Counted from the first letter of the stretch, positions 53,074 through 62,561 are shown. The stretch: 64,000 bases of DNA from Pseudochrobactrum kiredjianiae (GCF_030362795.1 NZ_JAUCBM010000013.1:1-64000), one strand, 5' to 3'. Numbers and translations: made by a program. Notes: generated from the letters alone by a model not told the origin.

Positions 53074-53682
53074 ATGCCAGCAACCTTGAAAGCGCCGAAA
53101 ACAGCTTCTGCCCGGGAACGTCTGCTCGAGGCAGCAGGAATCCTGTTTTATAATTACGGGATTAACGCAACCGGCATTGATATGATTACAGCCAAAGCAG
53201 GCGTTGCGAAAATGAGCCTGTATAATAATTTCTCATCAAAATCCGACCTTGTCGCTGCTTTTATTGAAATGCGGCATCAGGAATGGCTCGATCTGTATGA
53301 GGCCCGCTTAAAACAGGCGCATACCGTGCCGGATCGTATTTTGGCTGTGTTTGATGCCTATCAGGATCATGCCGAATTTGACTATGAGAACGGCTTTCGC
53401 GGTTGCGGGCTGCTCAATGCCGCCGCAGAGCTGACTGTGGGCGACGAGGGCAGGGAGGCTGTGCGCCGGCACAAGGAAGAGGTCGAGCGCCTTTTGGTGG
53501 ATCCCCTTGAAAACTGGCGCAATGCGGCTGGTGAAGCCTTGTCAGCAGAACGGGTGGCTCTAACCGCCGAACATCTGTCTTTTTTGCTGGAAGGATCGTT
53601 CTCGCGTGCGGGTCTTGAAGGCAACAGCAATCGTGTTCTTAGCGCAAGACGCCTTGCAGAAAGCATTCTGGCCGCTTTATGA
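53074..53682 (+). CDS. TetR-family transcriptional regulator
   Basis: This 202-residue repressor has a typical N-terminal HTH (ARERLLEAAGILFYNYGINATGIDMITAKAGVAKMSLYNNFSSKSDLVAAFI) and an all-helical ligand domain with a cysteine in NGFRGCGLLNAAAEL. It probably represses its own operon through the palindrome at 53032 until an unknown ligand binds. The stop overlaps the ATG of the EamA transporter (ATGA), so regulator and exporter are co-translated. Confidence 0.92.
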   Translation: MPATLKAPKTASARERLLEAAGILFYNYGINATGIDMITAKAGVAKMSLYNNFSSKSDLVAAFIEMRHQEWLDLYEARLKQAHTVPDRILAVFDAYQDHAEFDYENGFRGCGLLNAAAELTVGDEGREAVRRHKEEVERLLVDPLENWRNAAGEALSAERVALTAEHLSFLLEGSFSRAGLEGNSNRVLSARRLAESILAAL

Positions 53683-54611
53683 GTGAAACATCTGTTATCC
53701 GTACAGATCGTGTCGGTCTTGGCATCATCTGCGTTTTAATTGCGTCCTTCCTATGGGGCACCACCGGCACTGCCGCTACCTTTGCACCGGAAGTCGGCCC
53801 TTTAGCGATAGGTGCTGTTGCAATGGGAGTAGGCGGTCTTCTGCAAGCCCTGCTCGCTTTACGTGCGCTGAAACGTGACAAGCTCAAATTGCAGCGGCAT
53901 TGGCTGCTGGTGTTTTTCGGTGCGGTTTCTGTCGCGGTTTACCCTCTGGCCTTTTACTCTTCTATGTATCTTGCCGGTGTCACTATTGGCACAGTCGTCA
54001 CACTTGGCTCTGCGCCACTATTTTCCGCATTGATTGAATGGGCTGTCGATCATAAAACCCTGAGTAAGCAATGGATTGCAGGCGCAGCACTGGGGCTGAG
54101 CGGCATTGTTCTGCTTTGTTTTTTCGGCGGTGGCGCGCATGAAGCAGCGTCTGCCACAACCGCAACGGGAACAACCGTAGCAGGCATATTGTTAGGTCTT
54201 GTCGGTGGGCTGACCTATGCACTTTACGCCTGGGTAGCACACAGGCTGATGTGCAAAGGCATTTCATCCGGAGCTGCTATGGGCTCAATTTTTGGGGCAG
54301 GCGGGTTATTGCTGATGCCCGTTTTGCTGTTCACCGGCGGCGCCTTGCTAATCTCATGGAACAATGCACTTGTCGGTGCCTATATGGCCATCGTCCCGAT
54401 GTTTACCGGTTATGTGCTGTTTGGCTATGCATTGGCGCGTATATCTGTTAGCACAGCAACCACTGTCACACTCACAGAGCCGGTTATTGCTGCCTTACTC
54501 GCAGTGGTGATTGTTGGTGAAAATCTGTCGCCGTTAGGCTGGCTTGGCGCATTACTGGTTATACTCTGCCTTGTCATTCTTTCCGCACCAAAGAAAGAGC
54601 AGGCGCTTTAA
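53679..54611 (+). CDS. EamA/DMT-superfamily metabolite exporter
   Basis: This 310-residue membrane protein has ten predicted helices in two EamA halves. ICVLIASFLWGTTGTAATFAPE begins the first and AGILLGLVGGLTYALYAWVAHRL the second; the conserved LTEPVIAALLAVVIVGENLSPLGWLGALLVI ends the protein. The family exports amino acids, nucleobases or drugs. Substrate unknown, but coupling to tetR suggests induction by its substrate. A long stem-loop follows at 54618. Confidence 0.9.
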   Translation: MSETSVIRTDRVGLGIICVLIASFLWGTTGTAATFAPEVGPLAIGAVAMGVGGLLQALLALRALKRDKLKLQRHWLLVFFGAVSVAVYPLAFYSSMYLAGVTIGTVVTLGSAPLFSALIEWAVDHKTLSKQWIAGAALGLSGIVLLCFFGGGAHEAASATTATGTTVAGILLGLVGGLTYALYAWVAHRLMCKGISSGAAMGSIFGAGGLLLMPVLLFTGGALLISWNNALVGAYMAIVPMFTGYVLFGYALARISVSTATTVTLTEPVIAALLAVVIVGENLSPLGWLGALLVILCLVILSAPKKEQAL

Positions 54612-54617
54612 TCCGGT

Positions 54618-54657
54618 GAGGGAAGCGTCTTGAGATAATCCTCAAAGCGCTTCCCTC
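54618..54657 (+). terminator. Stem-loop terminator after the EamA gene
   Basis: GAGGGAAGCG (54618-54627) pairs with CGCTTCCCTC (54648-54657); the loop itself can pair TTGAG/CTCAA. No long T run follows. Confidence 0.65.
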
Positions 54658-54760
54658 GCTTCTCACGAAAGAGCCTGCCTGCCAGTTGAATGACCTCAAT
54701 ACGATCTACGCAATGCAGAGTTTTGGGTATGGGCAAAACACATGCCCATAGCCGATAATA

Positions 54761-55216
54761 TTAGCGCGCAGTTGCAAATTCAGTCATCAGCTTTTCGAAG
54801 TCCTCGAAAGGCGGAAAGCCTTCATAGCTATGCGTTGCCGGAGTATGCGCCCAAGGCAGTTTTTCCTTGGTCATCGTCTCGATAAAGGGCACAAACCACT
54901 TGCGCTCATCAAACAATGACGGCCGGACATTGATGAATGCATCCATACCTTCAATGCGCGTAAACATCCATGTCATGCAATAAGCACAGAAATAATGATG
55001 CTGCTGAGGCCCATGCAAGCCGCCGATAACCGGCTCACCTTGTGTGACTTTAAAGCCGGATGAAGGGATCATTGCAGTTAATGAAAAGGCGCTGCTGCTC
55101 ATGGATTGGCAACCGGTGCAATGACAGGCTGCGGTCATTAATGGCTCTGCAGTCACTTCAACTCGGACTTCTCCGCAACGGCATTGTCCGCTTAAAGGTA
55201 ATCGGGGCATCTTCAT
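54761..55216 (-). CDS. GFA-family zinc protein
   Basis: This 151-residue protein has zinc ligands in QCRCGEV, CHCTGCQ and YFCAYCMTW, with the C-terminal INVRPSLFDERKWFVPFIETMTKEKLPWA typical of one GFA subgroup. Substrate unknown. It differs strongly from the other GFA gene at 40865, so this is not a recent duplication. AAGGATATGG precedes the ATG. It lies 50 bases behind the D-Ala-D-Ala ligase on the same strand. Confidence 0.85.
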   Translation of the reverse strand: MKMPRLPLSGQCRCGEVRVEVTAEPLMTAACHCTGCQSMSSSAFSLTAMIPSSGFKVTQGEPVIGGLHGPQQHHYFCAYCMTWMFTRIEGMDAFINVRPSLFDERKWFVPFIETMTKEKLPWAHTPATHSYEGFPPFEDFEKLMTEFATAR

Positions 55217-55268
55217 CCGCCATATCCTTCTAAAAGTAATGCCCTGTTTTTACAGGACTTTTGCAGTT

Positions 55269-56336
55269 TTAGCTACCACGTTTCAATCCATGATCTATCA
55301 AGCGGTCAATAATTTGACTGTAACTGACACCACTCACGGCCATAACTTTGGAATACATACTGATATCTGTAAATCCTGGTATCGTATTGATTTCATTGAG
55401 GATGATCCGCATATCTTCAGTGACGAAGAAATCTACGCGCGCCATCGCATCACAACCGACAGCCCGAAATGCCTTCTCGGCCATTTCATGTATTTGTGTT
55501 TCAACGATTGAGGGCAGGTCTGCCGGTACTTTTAACGCCGCACCAGCCTCATCTATGTATTTTGCATCATAGCTGTAAAGTCCATAACTTTCTGCCGGTG
55601 TTATCTCACCACAACGCGATACAAAGAGACTGCCGTCTGTATTCTCCAGCACGGCACATTCAATTTCACGGCCGCGAATAAACTCTTCAGCCAACAGCTT
55701 TTTATCATGCAGGAAACCGGCGTCGAGTGCAGCCTGATAGCCGGTTTCAGCGCTCACTTTACTGACACCAACAGACGAACCTTGGCGCGCAGGTTTAACG
55801 AAAAAGGGCAGTCCGAGTTTTTGCTGTAAAACTTGAAATTCCGGCACATTGCCCTGATGAATTGTCACCGAATGTGCAACTGGCACAGCAGCTTCTTTGC
55901 TCAGGCGCTTTGTCATATCTTTATCGAGCGCTGCCGCAGAGCCAAGAATGCCGCAACCGACGAGAGGAACACAGGTGACTTCTGCTAAACCCTGTACGGC
56001 ACCATCTTCACCATGCAGCCCATGCAGAACCGGAAAAAGCGCATCAATCTTTGGTAACTCGTATAGTTTTTGATGCTGACCCAGAGCAACTATACGCCCG
56101 TAACCGCCGGATAAAAGGCAAATCTGAATACCGGAGGAGGGCTGCGCCAATTGTCCCTTCTCATAGGAACTCAGCAGCCATTGCCCTTCGCGGGTCGCAA
56201 AAACCGGCACGGCTTCATATTTATCAGGATTAAGCGCCTGTATCACATTGGTCGCAGACAGAACCGAAACATCATGCTCGGGTGAACGGCCACCAAAAAG
56301 CAAAGCAACGCGTAATTTTTTCTGTGTTCCGGTCAT
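55269..56336 (-). CDS. ddl: D-alanine--D-alanine ligase
   Basis: This 355-residue ATP-grasp ligase makes the D-Ala-D-Ala end of peptidoglycan precursors. VALLFGGRSPEHDVSVLSA is the N-terminal motif, VLHGLHGEDGAVQGL and PFFVKPARQGSSVGVSKV bind ATP and substrate, and NEINTIPGFTDISMYSKV ends the active site. Tyr in ESYGLYSYDAKY closes the omega loop; this Y-type residue predicts D-Ala-D-Ala and not D-Ala-D-lactate. The length suggests the DdlA type, outside the mur cluster, so a second ligase elsewhere is likely. Confidence 0.93.
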   Translation of the reverse strand: MTGTQKKLRVALLFGGRSPEHDVSVLSATNVIQALNPDKYEAVPVFATREGQWLLSSYEKGQLAQPSSGIQICLLSGGYGRIVALGQHQKLYELPKIDALFPVLHGLHGEDGAVQGLAEVTCVPLVGCGILGSAAALDKDMTKRLSKEAAVPVAHSVTIHQGNVPEFQVLQQKLGLPFFVKPARQGSSVGVSKVSAETGYQAALDAGFLHDKKLLAEEFIRGREIECAVLENTDGSLFVSRCGEITPAESYGLYSYDAKYIDEAGAALKVPADLPSIVETQIHEMAEKAFRAVGCDAMARVDFFVTEDMRIILNEINTIPGFTDISMYSKVMAVSGVSYSQIIDRLIDHGLKRGS

Positions 56337-56489
56337 GTGCCATCCGTTGATTAAACAATTGTCTCCGTGTTTGAGATCATTTTACGGAATATCGACAATA
56401 TTAAGTTGCAGGACATCTGGATAAAACAAAGCATGATTTTTGAATTTTTATAGTAAAGAAAGGCTATGTTGCGCGCCTAGGGAGGAAAA

Positions 56490-56840
56490 ATGAAAAAACC
56501 TGTCGTTCTTGAGCGTAAAGTATGGGCTGAAAAGCCTGATGTCTGGCAGGGCGAATTTGAGGGCCGTCGCTTTGGTACCAATGCATCTGTGATGTTTTAT
56601 ACGACGGATCAAATCGGTCATGGTCCACGACTGCACAAACATCCATATGATGAAATTTTCATCGTGCGTCAGGGACGCGCTTTATTCACCGTTGGTGATG
56701 AGAAGTTTGAAGTTACAGCGGGACAGATCATATTCGGGCCAGCCAATATTCCGCATAAATACATCAATCTTGGACCTGAATGCTTAGAGATGACAGATAT
56801 TCACGTCACGGATAAGTTTGAGCAGGAAAACTTAGAATAA
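56490..56840 (+). CDS. Cupin-domain protein
   Basis: This 116-residue single cupin has motif 1 GPRLHKHPYDEIFIVRQGRALFTVG (HxH, E metal ligands) and motif 2 FGPANIPHKYINLGPE. It should be a small beta-barrel binding a metal ion. The reaction or ligand is unknown. AGGGAGGAAAA precedes the ATG, an excellent ribosome-binding site. It stands alone between divergent and convergent neighbours. Confidence 0.85.
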   Translation: MKKPVVLERKVWAEKPDVWQGEFEGRRFGTNASVMFYTTDQIGHGPRLHKHPYDEIFIVRQGRALFTVGDEKFEVTAGQIIFGPANIPHKYINLGPECLEMTDIHVTDKFEQENLE

Positions 56841-56977
56841 CTCACAGGTATGACACATCAACTGCGATGAATTCGGCATCTTACGGCTGAATCACATAAG
56901 ATAGATTATGGAACTAAATTATATAAAGAGAAGCGGCAGATGCATGTTCTGCCGCCTTTAAAGACTTGAATTCAGGC

Positions 56978-57802
56978 TTATGCCTTTTGAGCAATGTATA
57001 AATGCCCGGCAACCGGTTTGCCTTGTTCACTACGCACTGTGATATCTGTCACGCGCAGCATTTTGATACCGTGGCTCAGCAGCAGCTTCTCAACATAGTC
57101 CTGTTTATGTGCAAAACGCTGATGTGGCCCGACCGTATAATCACGGCCTGCAAAATCCTTGTCGGACAATGTTTCGCTCGAAAATGCAAAAATGCCGTTA
57201 CGATTAAGGTTCAGCGGAAGTTTTGAGAAAAACGGTGCCAGATCGCCCATATATGGCAGTACATCGGTCGCTATAATAATGTCCCAGGCCGGCGCTGTGG
57301 TCTGGTCAAGGAAGTTCACAACTTCGCCTACATAAAGCACATTATAATCGCCTTTTTCATCAGCAATGGCGATCATGTTTTCAGCGATATCAACGCCTGT
57401 GCGATGCTCTGTCATTTCGAATAGCGCATCAGCGCCAAGCCCTGTGCCGCAGCCCAGATCAAGCATGCGGGCATAATGTGCATCGGGATTAAGGTCTTCC
57501 AGATGATCCGCGAGCTGCAGCGGTACATCATAACCAAGCTCATCAACGAGGATCGTATCGAACATTTCTGCGTGCTGGTCGAACAAAGTCGCAACATAGG
57601 CATCAGGTGCTTTGTTTGGCACCTCACCACGCCCCATGCTCGCTAAGCGTACAGCTGCACCGCCATGATCGTCCGGATCAATTTCTAAAGCCTTTTGGTA
57701 GGCTTTAGCCGCACCATCAAAATCGCCTGATTTTTCAAGCCTCAAAGCCTCATTATAGGCCTGTTCCAGCGCATCTTCATCAAATTGCGGATTTGCGGAC
57801 AT
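56978..57802 (-). CDS. TPR-methyltransferase fusion protein
   Basis: This 274-residue protein has one to two N-terminal tetratricopeptide units (DALEQAYNEALRLEKSGDFDGAAKAYQKALEIDPDD, residues about 7-45) and a class I SAM methyltransferase (RMLDLGCGTGLGADALFEM motif I near residue 120; DIAENMIAIADEKG; DIIIATDVLPYMGDL). The same design is known in DUF-type Rhizobiales methyltransferases. Target unknown; the TPR may hold a protein partner. ATG 57802 is preferred to a TTG two codons before. Confidence 0.85.
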   Translation of the reverse strand: MSANPQFDEDALEQAYNEALRLEKSGDFDGAAKAYQKALEIDPDDHGGAAVRLASMGRGEVPNKAPDAYVATLFDQHAEMFDTILVDELGYDVPLQLADHLEDLNPDAHYARMLDLGCGTGLGADALFEMTEHRTGVDIAENMIAIADEKGDYNVLYVGEVVNFLDQTTAPAWDIIIATDVLPYMGDLAPFFSKLPLNLNRNGIFAFSSETLSDKDFAGRDYTVGPHQRFAHKQDYVEKLLLSHGIKMLRVTDITVRSEQGKPVAGHLYIAQKA

Positions 57803-57982
57803 AATCAAAAACTTTCTGTAACGTGTATACGCTCATTCATAACCATAGCGTATAACGCTTTAGCGTGAGACTATACGAAATAATAAGTTGCTGTTCCTTT
57901 GGCGCAAATCAATGCATTTATCAATCTGAAAGAGAACAGAGGCAAAAAGGGAATAGGGGGCTCCCCTCTCCCATTTCTATAA

Positions 57983-58972
57983 TCAGAGTCCCTGCTCTGC
58001 TTTGTCCGCTTCAATCAGTGATGCTTGTGCGGCGTAGCGCCTTGCCAGAACCGCACAGGCCATCAGCTGAATCTGATGAAAAATCATCAATGGTAATACG
58101 ACACTGCCAACCATTGCCGCCGGAAAGATCACGCTTGCCATAGGCGCGCCGCTGGCCAAGCTCTTTTTCGTTCCGCAGAAGATAATCGTAATTCGGTCTT
58201 CTCGTGAAAAGCCCAGCATTTTAGCTGAAAAGCCCGTAAACCACAGGATAAAGGCCAGCAAAACCACGTTAACGCCAATCATAATGGACAGGTCATGGCC
58301 TGAAACCTCTGTCCATAAGCCCTGCACCATTGCTTCACTAAAAGCGAGATAGACCACCATCACAATGGAGCCACGATCAACTAATCCCAGCGCTTTATTA
58401 TGTTTGCGAATGAAATTTCCAATCCATGGCTGCATGATCTGACCGGCAATAAACGGCGCCAGCAATTGCAACAGGATCGACAGCAGAGCATCAAGCGAGA
58501 CACCGGCATCATTTTGTCTGGCGAATAACAGGCCAACCAGCAATGGCGTCAGAAACATTCCGATAATATTGGATGCCGATGCAGAAACAATCGCTGCGGA
58601 CACATTGCCTTTAGCGATCGCCGTAAAAGCAATCGATGACTGAACAGTAGAAGGCAAAACGCATAGGAACAAAATGCCTGCATAAAACACCGAGTTTGAA
58701 AAGCCCGGTATGATCCAGCCGAGCGATACCCCGATCAATGGAAACAGCGCAAATGTGATCGACAGCACCATGAGATGCAGGCGCCAATGGACGATGCCTT
58801 TTACAACAGCCTGACGGGACAATCTGGCGCCATGCAGGAAAAACAGCAAACCGATTGCGACTTTTGTTGCCAGCGAGAACCAGTGAGCAGCTTCACCCTG
58901 CACAGGCAAAAAGGACGCTACAACAATAGCCAGAATAAGGGTGGAGATAAATTTATCGGGAAGAAAGCGCAT
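57983..58972 (-). CDS. BASS-family transporter (bile acid:sodium symporter, SBF-like)
   Basis: This 329-residue membrane protein has nine to ten helices. FLHGARLSRQAVVKG, FLCVLPSTVQSSIAFTAIAKGN and FCGTKKSLASGAPMASVIF are the signature parts of the YfeH/SBF-like branch. The crossing-helix sodium sites lie around STVQSS and CGTKKSLA. Bacterial members carry organic anions, often pantoate-like or keto acids; the substrate is not known here. It is probably transcribed alone. Confidence 0.88.
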   Translation of the reverse strand: MRFLPDKFISTLILAIVVASFLPVQGEAAHWFSLATKVAIGLLFFLHGARLSRQAVVKGIVHWRLHLMVLSITFALFPLIGVSLGWIIPGFSNSVFYAGILFLCVLPSTVQSSIAFTAIAKGNVSAAIVSASASNIIGMFLTPLLVGLLFARQNDAGVSLDALLSILLQLLAPFIAGQIMQPWIGNFIRKHNKALGLVDRGSIVMVVYLAFSEAMVQGLWTEVSGHDLSIMIGVNVVLLAFILWFTGFSAKMLGFSREDRITIIFCGTKKSLASGAPMASVIFPAAMVGSVVLPLMIFHQIQLMACAVLARRYAAQASLIEADKAEQGL

Positions 58973-59177
58973 ATGTCCGATCGCATTTTTTGCATCAAAT
59001 CATTGCCGAAATCGAAAGAAGCATGGCCGGATGCCCCGATTGCCATTGAAATGCAAAGATTTCCGGATGATTTTCTTTGGTGCCTGAGATGAAAAGACAG
59101 TCTGTTTCAGACTCGGATTTCAAGCATGCAACGGTGAGACTATGCTGACATGGTTTTTATTTCGAGATAATTGTCAT

Positions 59178-59209
59178 TTGCTTTGCGCTGTTGCAACAAC
59201 GCAAAGCAA
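59178..59209 (-). terminator. Stem-loop after galE
   Basis: TTGCTTTGCG (59178-59187) pairs with CGCAAAGCAA (59200-59209) just past the minus-strand galE stop; an inner GTTGCAAC strengthens it. The T run is short. Confidence 0.6.
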
Positions 59210-59224
59210 GTGTGTTCTGCGAAT

Positions 59225-60235
59225 TTAGTCAGAATATCCGTTTGGATTCTTTGACTGCCAGTTCCACATATCGGCGCACATTTCACGCAGTGTTTTCTTG
59301 GCGCTCCAATCGAGCGTTTCTTTTGCATGTGCAGGATCGGCGTAGCACGAAGCGATATCACCAGGGCGGCGCGGAGCAACTTCATAGCGGATATGCTGAT
59401 TGGAAACGTGCTCAAATGCCTTGATTACATCCAGAACGCTATAGCCCTCACCCGTGCCGAGATTAACCGTCAGGCATTTAGGCTCATTCAGCTTATCCAG
59501 TGCTTTGAGATGACCTTCGGCCAGATCCATAACGTGGATATAGTCGCGCACACCGGTGCCGTCCGGTGTTGGGTAATCATTGCCCCAGATGCTCAGTTTT
59601 TCACGACGTCCGGTAGCAACCTGCGCGATGATTGGCATCAGATTATTCGGAATGCCTTTCGGATCTTCACCGATCAAACCGCTTTCATGTGCGCCAACCG
59701 GATTGAAATAGCGCAGAATAGCAATGCTCCATTCGGGATCGCTATTATAAAGGTCGCGCAGCATTTCTTCGACCATCAGCTTGGTGCGGCCGTAAGGATT
59801 TGTTGCTGAGAGCGGATGGGTTTCATCGAGCGGCAAGCGCTGCGGATCACCATAAACTGTAGCCGATGAAGAAAAGACAATTTTCTTAACATTGCAACTG
59901 CGCATGGCCTGCAACAGGCGCAAAGTGCCGAGCAGGTTGCAGTCATAATAATACAGCGGCTTCTGCGTGGATTCACCAACGGCTTTAAGACCGGCGAAAT
60001 GAATGACAGCCGTGCAATGATAGGTCTGCATAACTTTTTCGAGAAATTCACGGTCACGAATATCGCCGGTTTCACGCTTTGGCATTCTGCCGGTGATCTG
60101 CTCAATACGTTGAAAAACGCCGGGCTGACTATTGTCGAAATTATCAACGACAACAACATCATGTCCGGCCTCAAGCAGACTTACGCAGGTATGGGAACCA
60201 ATAAAGCCGGCACCGCCGGTTACCAGAATTGTCAT
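59225..60235 (-). CDS. galE: UDP-glucose 4-epimerase
   Basis: This 336-residue NAD-dependent enzyme interconverts UDP-glucose and UDP-galactose for surface polysaccharides. The N-terminal ILVTGGAGFIGSHTC binds NAD, VFSSSATVYGDP holds the catalytic serine/threonine, and NPYGRTKLMVE holds the YxxxK pair. RYFNPVGAHESGLIGEDP and the C-terminal APRRPGDIASCYADP bind UDP-sugar. All expected residues are present. Its promoter region is shared with the divergent mazG. Confidence 0.95.
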   Translation of the reverse strand: MTILVTGGAGFIGSHTCVSLLEAGHDVVVVDNFDNSQPGVFQRIEQITGRMPKRETGDIRDREFLEKVMQTYHCTAVIHFAGLKAVGESTQKPLYYYDCNLLGTLRLLQAMRSCNVKKIVFSSSATVYGDPQRLPLDETHPLSATNPYGRTKLMVEEMLRDLYNSDPEWSIAILRYFNPVGAHESGLIGEDPKGIPNNLMPIIAQVATGRREKLSIWGNDYPTPDGTGVRDYIHVMDLAEGHLKALDKLNEPKCLTVNLGTGEGYSVLDVIKAFEHVSNQHIRYEVAPRRPGDIASCYADPAHAKETLDWSAKKTLREMCADMWNWQSKNPNGYSD

Positions 60236-60358
60236 CAGATTCTCTCTGTTCGGTTACAGACGGTTTTCATAAGTCGAATTTTATGGCACCAGTAGGTTCA
60301 AATAGCCATATAATCAATCGGATATATTGTCCGGTCTCTGTTTAGTCAGGATTCCATT

Positions 60359-61183
60359 ATGCAGCCTTCGCGCAATATTCAAACTCTCTTAGACATTATG
60401 ATTGCGCTGCGTGATCCGAAAACCGGTTGCCCGTGGGATGTTGAGCAGGATTTCAACACGATTGCCCCCTACACGCTTGAAGAAGCCTATGAGGTGATTG
60501 ATGCGATTGAACGTGACGATATGGATGATTTGCGCGAGGAACTTGGCGATCTGCTGCTGCAAGTGGTGTTCCATTCACGTATTTCAGAAGAAAAAGGCGG
60601 CTTCAACTTCGGCCATGTTGTTGAGGCTGTAACCACCAAAATGATCCGCCGTCATCCGCATGTTTTTGGCGATGAAGAAGCGCGCTCTGCTGGTATGGCC
60701 AAAGGTTCATGGAACCGTATCAAACAAATTGAAAAAGATGAACGGCTTACCCGACGCACTGCACTTGGTCTTGAAACCACAGAGAAAAAGGGCTTTCTCG
60801 AAGATGTGCCGACCTATTTACCTGCCTTGGTCAGCGCGCTGAAATATCAGCAAAAAGCTGCCCGTGTTGGTTTTGACTGGGCAGAGGCTGCGCCTATTCT
60901 GGACAAGGTTGCCGAAGAAACGCAGGAACTGCGTGAAGCAATGGAAAATCAGGACAAGGCTCATATTGCTGAAGAATATGGCGACCTGCTGTTTGCCATG
61001 GTCAATCTCGGTCGCCATCTGGAACTTGAACCGGAAATGGCCTTGCGTGCGGCGAATGAAAAATTCAAACGCCGTTTTCACTTCATTGAAGATGCGCTGA
61101 CCAGTGACGAAAAATCTCTGGAGGCTGCAAGCCTTGATGAGATGGAAGCGCTTTGGAATAAAGCCAAACAGGCCGGAAAATAA
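60359..61183 (+). CDS. mazG: Nucleoside triphosphate pyrophosphohydrolase MazG
   Basis: This 274-residue enzyme hydrolyses NTPs and dNTPs to monophosphates, cleaning the pool or tuning ppGpp levels. Two MazG domains are visible: the first with CPWDVEQDF, EEAYEVIDAIERDDMDDLREELGDLLLQVVFH, and the second with EETQELREAMENQDKAHIAEEYGDLLFAMVNLGR. Both EExxE…ExxD metal sites are kept, as in the full-length E. coli protein (263 residues). An inverted repeat GGCCGGAA/TTCCGGCC spans the stop codon (61171-61202) and may end transcription. Confidence 0.95.
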   Translation: MQPSRNIQTLLDIMIALRDPKTGCPWDVEQDFNTIAPYTLEEAYEVIDAIERDDMDDLREELGDLLLQVVFHSRISEEKGGFNFGHVVEAVTTKMIRRHPHVFGDEEARSAGMAKGSWNRIKQIEKDERLTRRTALGLETTEKKGFLEDVPTYLPALVSALKYQQKAARVGFDWAEAAPILDKVAEETQELREAMENQDKAHIAEEYGDLLFAMVNLGRHLELEPEMALRAANEKFKRRFHFIEDALTSDEKSLEAASLDEMEALWNKAKQAGK

Positions 61184-61219
61184 GGCTTGCTATCTTCCGG
61201 CCTGCAAGTGTGAAACAGA

Positions 61220-61825
61220 TCATTCGCCCCATTTGGGGCGAAGCATCTGATAGACCGTATCAGTCGTTGCGAAGTCCATATAGCCGAGGCGCGTAACCGG
61301 TCTGGATTTGGTGATATCAATCAATCCGTCGACAAGGATTGTCTCATCAATATGCACGCCGACAACCTCACCGATTACCATATAGGCATCGGCAAGGGCG
61401 CCATCCCTGCCCTTTAGCTGGCGTATATCGACCGCCACACATTCCAGCGTCGCATAGGCTTCAGCCACACGCGATGCCTTAATTTGCTCGCAAGGAGCGG
61501 CAGTCAGCCCTGCATAATCAAACTCGCTGACGCCGCGCGGTGCATTGACCGATGTCGCATTCATCTGCTTTGCAAGATGTTCACCAACCATATTGGCCGT
61601 GAATTCCCGCGTTTCTTCGATAAAGGCCACGCTGTCTTTGTAGCCGGAAGAGCTGAACATCAGCAAAGGTGGCGTATCGCAGACAATATTGAAAAACGAA
61701 TAGGGGGCAAGGTTCAAAGCCCCCTCTTTCGACCGTGTTCCGATCCAGCCGATCGGACGCGGTGCGACAATGGCCTTCAGAGGATTATGCGGCAGGCCAT
61801 GGCCTTTTTGCGGCTCATAAAACAT
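61220..61825 (-). CDS. Flavin reductase family protein (FMN-binding split barrel)
   Basis: This 201-residue protein matches the flavin-reductase-like domain: LKAIVAPRPIGWIGTRSKEGALNLAPYSFFNIVCDTPPLLMFSSS, then KDSVAFIEETREFTANMV. It should bind FMN and either reduce flavin with NAD(P)H or act as a partner of a monooxygenase; no oxygenase is adjacent. ATG 61825 (MFYEPQKGHG) is preferred to the start at 61858. A hairpin-like inverted repeat (CAAAGTTCA/TGAACTTTG, 61920-61952) lies upstream, after the nitroreductase gene. Confidence 0.87.
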   Translation of the reverse strand: MFYEPQKGHGLPHNPLKAIVAPRPIGWIGTRSKEGALNLAPYSFFNIVCDTPPLLMFSSSGYKDSVAFIEETREFTANMVGEHLAKQMNATSVNAPRGVSEFDYAGLTAAPCEQIKASRVAEAYATLECVAVDIRQLKGRDGALADAYMVIGEVVGVHIDETILVDGLIDITKSRPVTRLGYMDFATTDTVYQMLRPKWGE

Positions 61826-61967
61826 TAAAAATCTCTGTTCTTGTCGTTTTAATACCAAGGCGGCTCAAGATGCTAACGCATCACGCCTTGAAAGTGTTCA
61901 ATCGCCACAATGGCTTAACCAAAGTTCAATGCGTTTCACTCAATGAACTTTGATATAACCGGTAAAA

Positions 61968-62561
61968 TCAGCCCTGATACGGGCCCGTATATTCGCTCAC
62001 CAAAGATTGCAATTCAGGGCGCGGACGATCGGGTGCTGCTGCTTTTGGTGTGCCAATATGCACAAAGCCAGCCACTTTTTCATGCGGGGCAATACCGAGC
62101 AGGCGCTTGCCCTCTTCATCATCAGAATACCAGTTGGTGATCCAGTTGCTGCCATAGCCCAGCGCATTCGCGGCATTGCAAAGCTGCATGGCGCTCGCAG
62201 CCGAAGACAGAAATTGCTCCCATTCCGGAATACGATGTGTATCGCGCGGGCTGCAAACCACACCAATAACAAGCGGAGCGCGGGAGAAACGCTTCAGTTC
62301 TTTTTCACGGTGGCTGTCAGAAAATTCTTCATTATTTTCCACTGCGCGCTGTGCAGCGCGGTCTGCCAGCATTTCGCCGACCTGAATGCGTGCATCACGA
62401 CGATAAATAATAAAGCGCCATGGATTAAGCTTGCCGTGATCCGGTACGCGGGAGGCAATTGTCAGAATCTCTGCCAGTTCATCTGCGGATGGTGCAGGCT
62501 CAATCAGTCCAACAATCGGGGTGGAATTGCGGGTTTTAAAGAAATCAATGAGATCCGACAC
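61968..62561 (-). CDS. Nitroreductase-family protein, YdjA-like
   Basis: This 197-residue FMN enzyme belongs to the small nitroreductase group. MSDLIDFFKTRNSTPIV and ASRVPDHGKLNPWRFIIYRR bind FMN, SSAASAMQLCNAANALGYGSNWITNW is the helix at the dimer interface, and GFVHIGTPKAA ends the core. E. coli YdjA has the same length of about 183-200. Natural substrate unknown; reduction of nitro compounds or quinones is typical. It diverges from the secreted protein gene at 62710. Confidence 0.88.
   Translation of the reverse strand: MSDLIDFFKTRNSTPIVGLIEPAPSADELAEILTIASRVPDHGKLNPWRFIIYRRDARIQVGEMLADRAAQRAVENNEEFSDSHREKELKRFSRAPLVIGVVCSPRDTHRIPEWEQFLSSAASAMQLCNAANALGYGSNWITNWYSDDEEGKRLLGIAPHEKVAGFVHIGTPKAAAPDRPRPELQSLVSEYTGPYQG

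Noticed and set aside
61171-61202. Inverted repeat across the mazG stop as a definite terminator
   Set aside because: The 8-bp stem has a 16-base loop and no T run, so I mention it only as a possibility under mazG.
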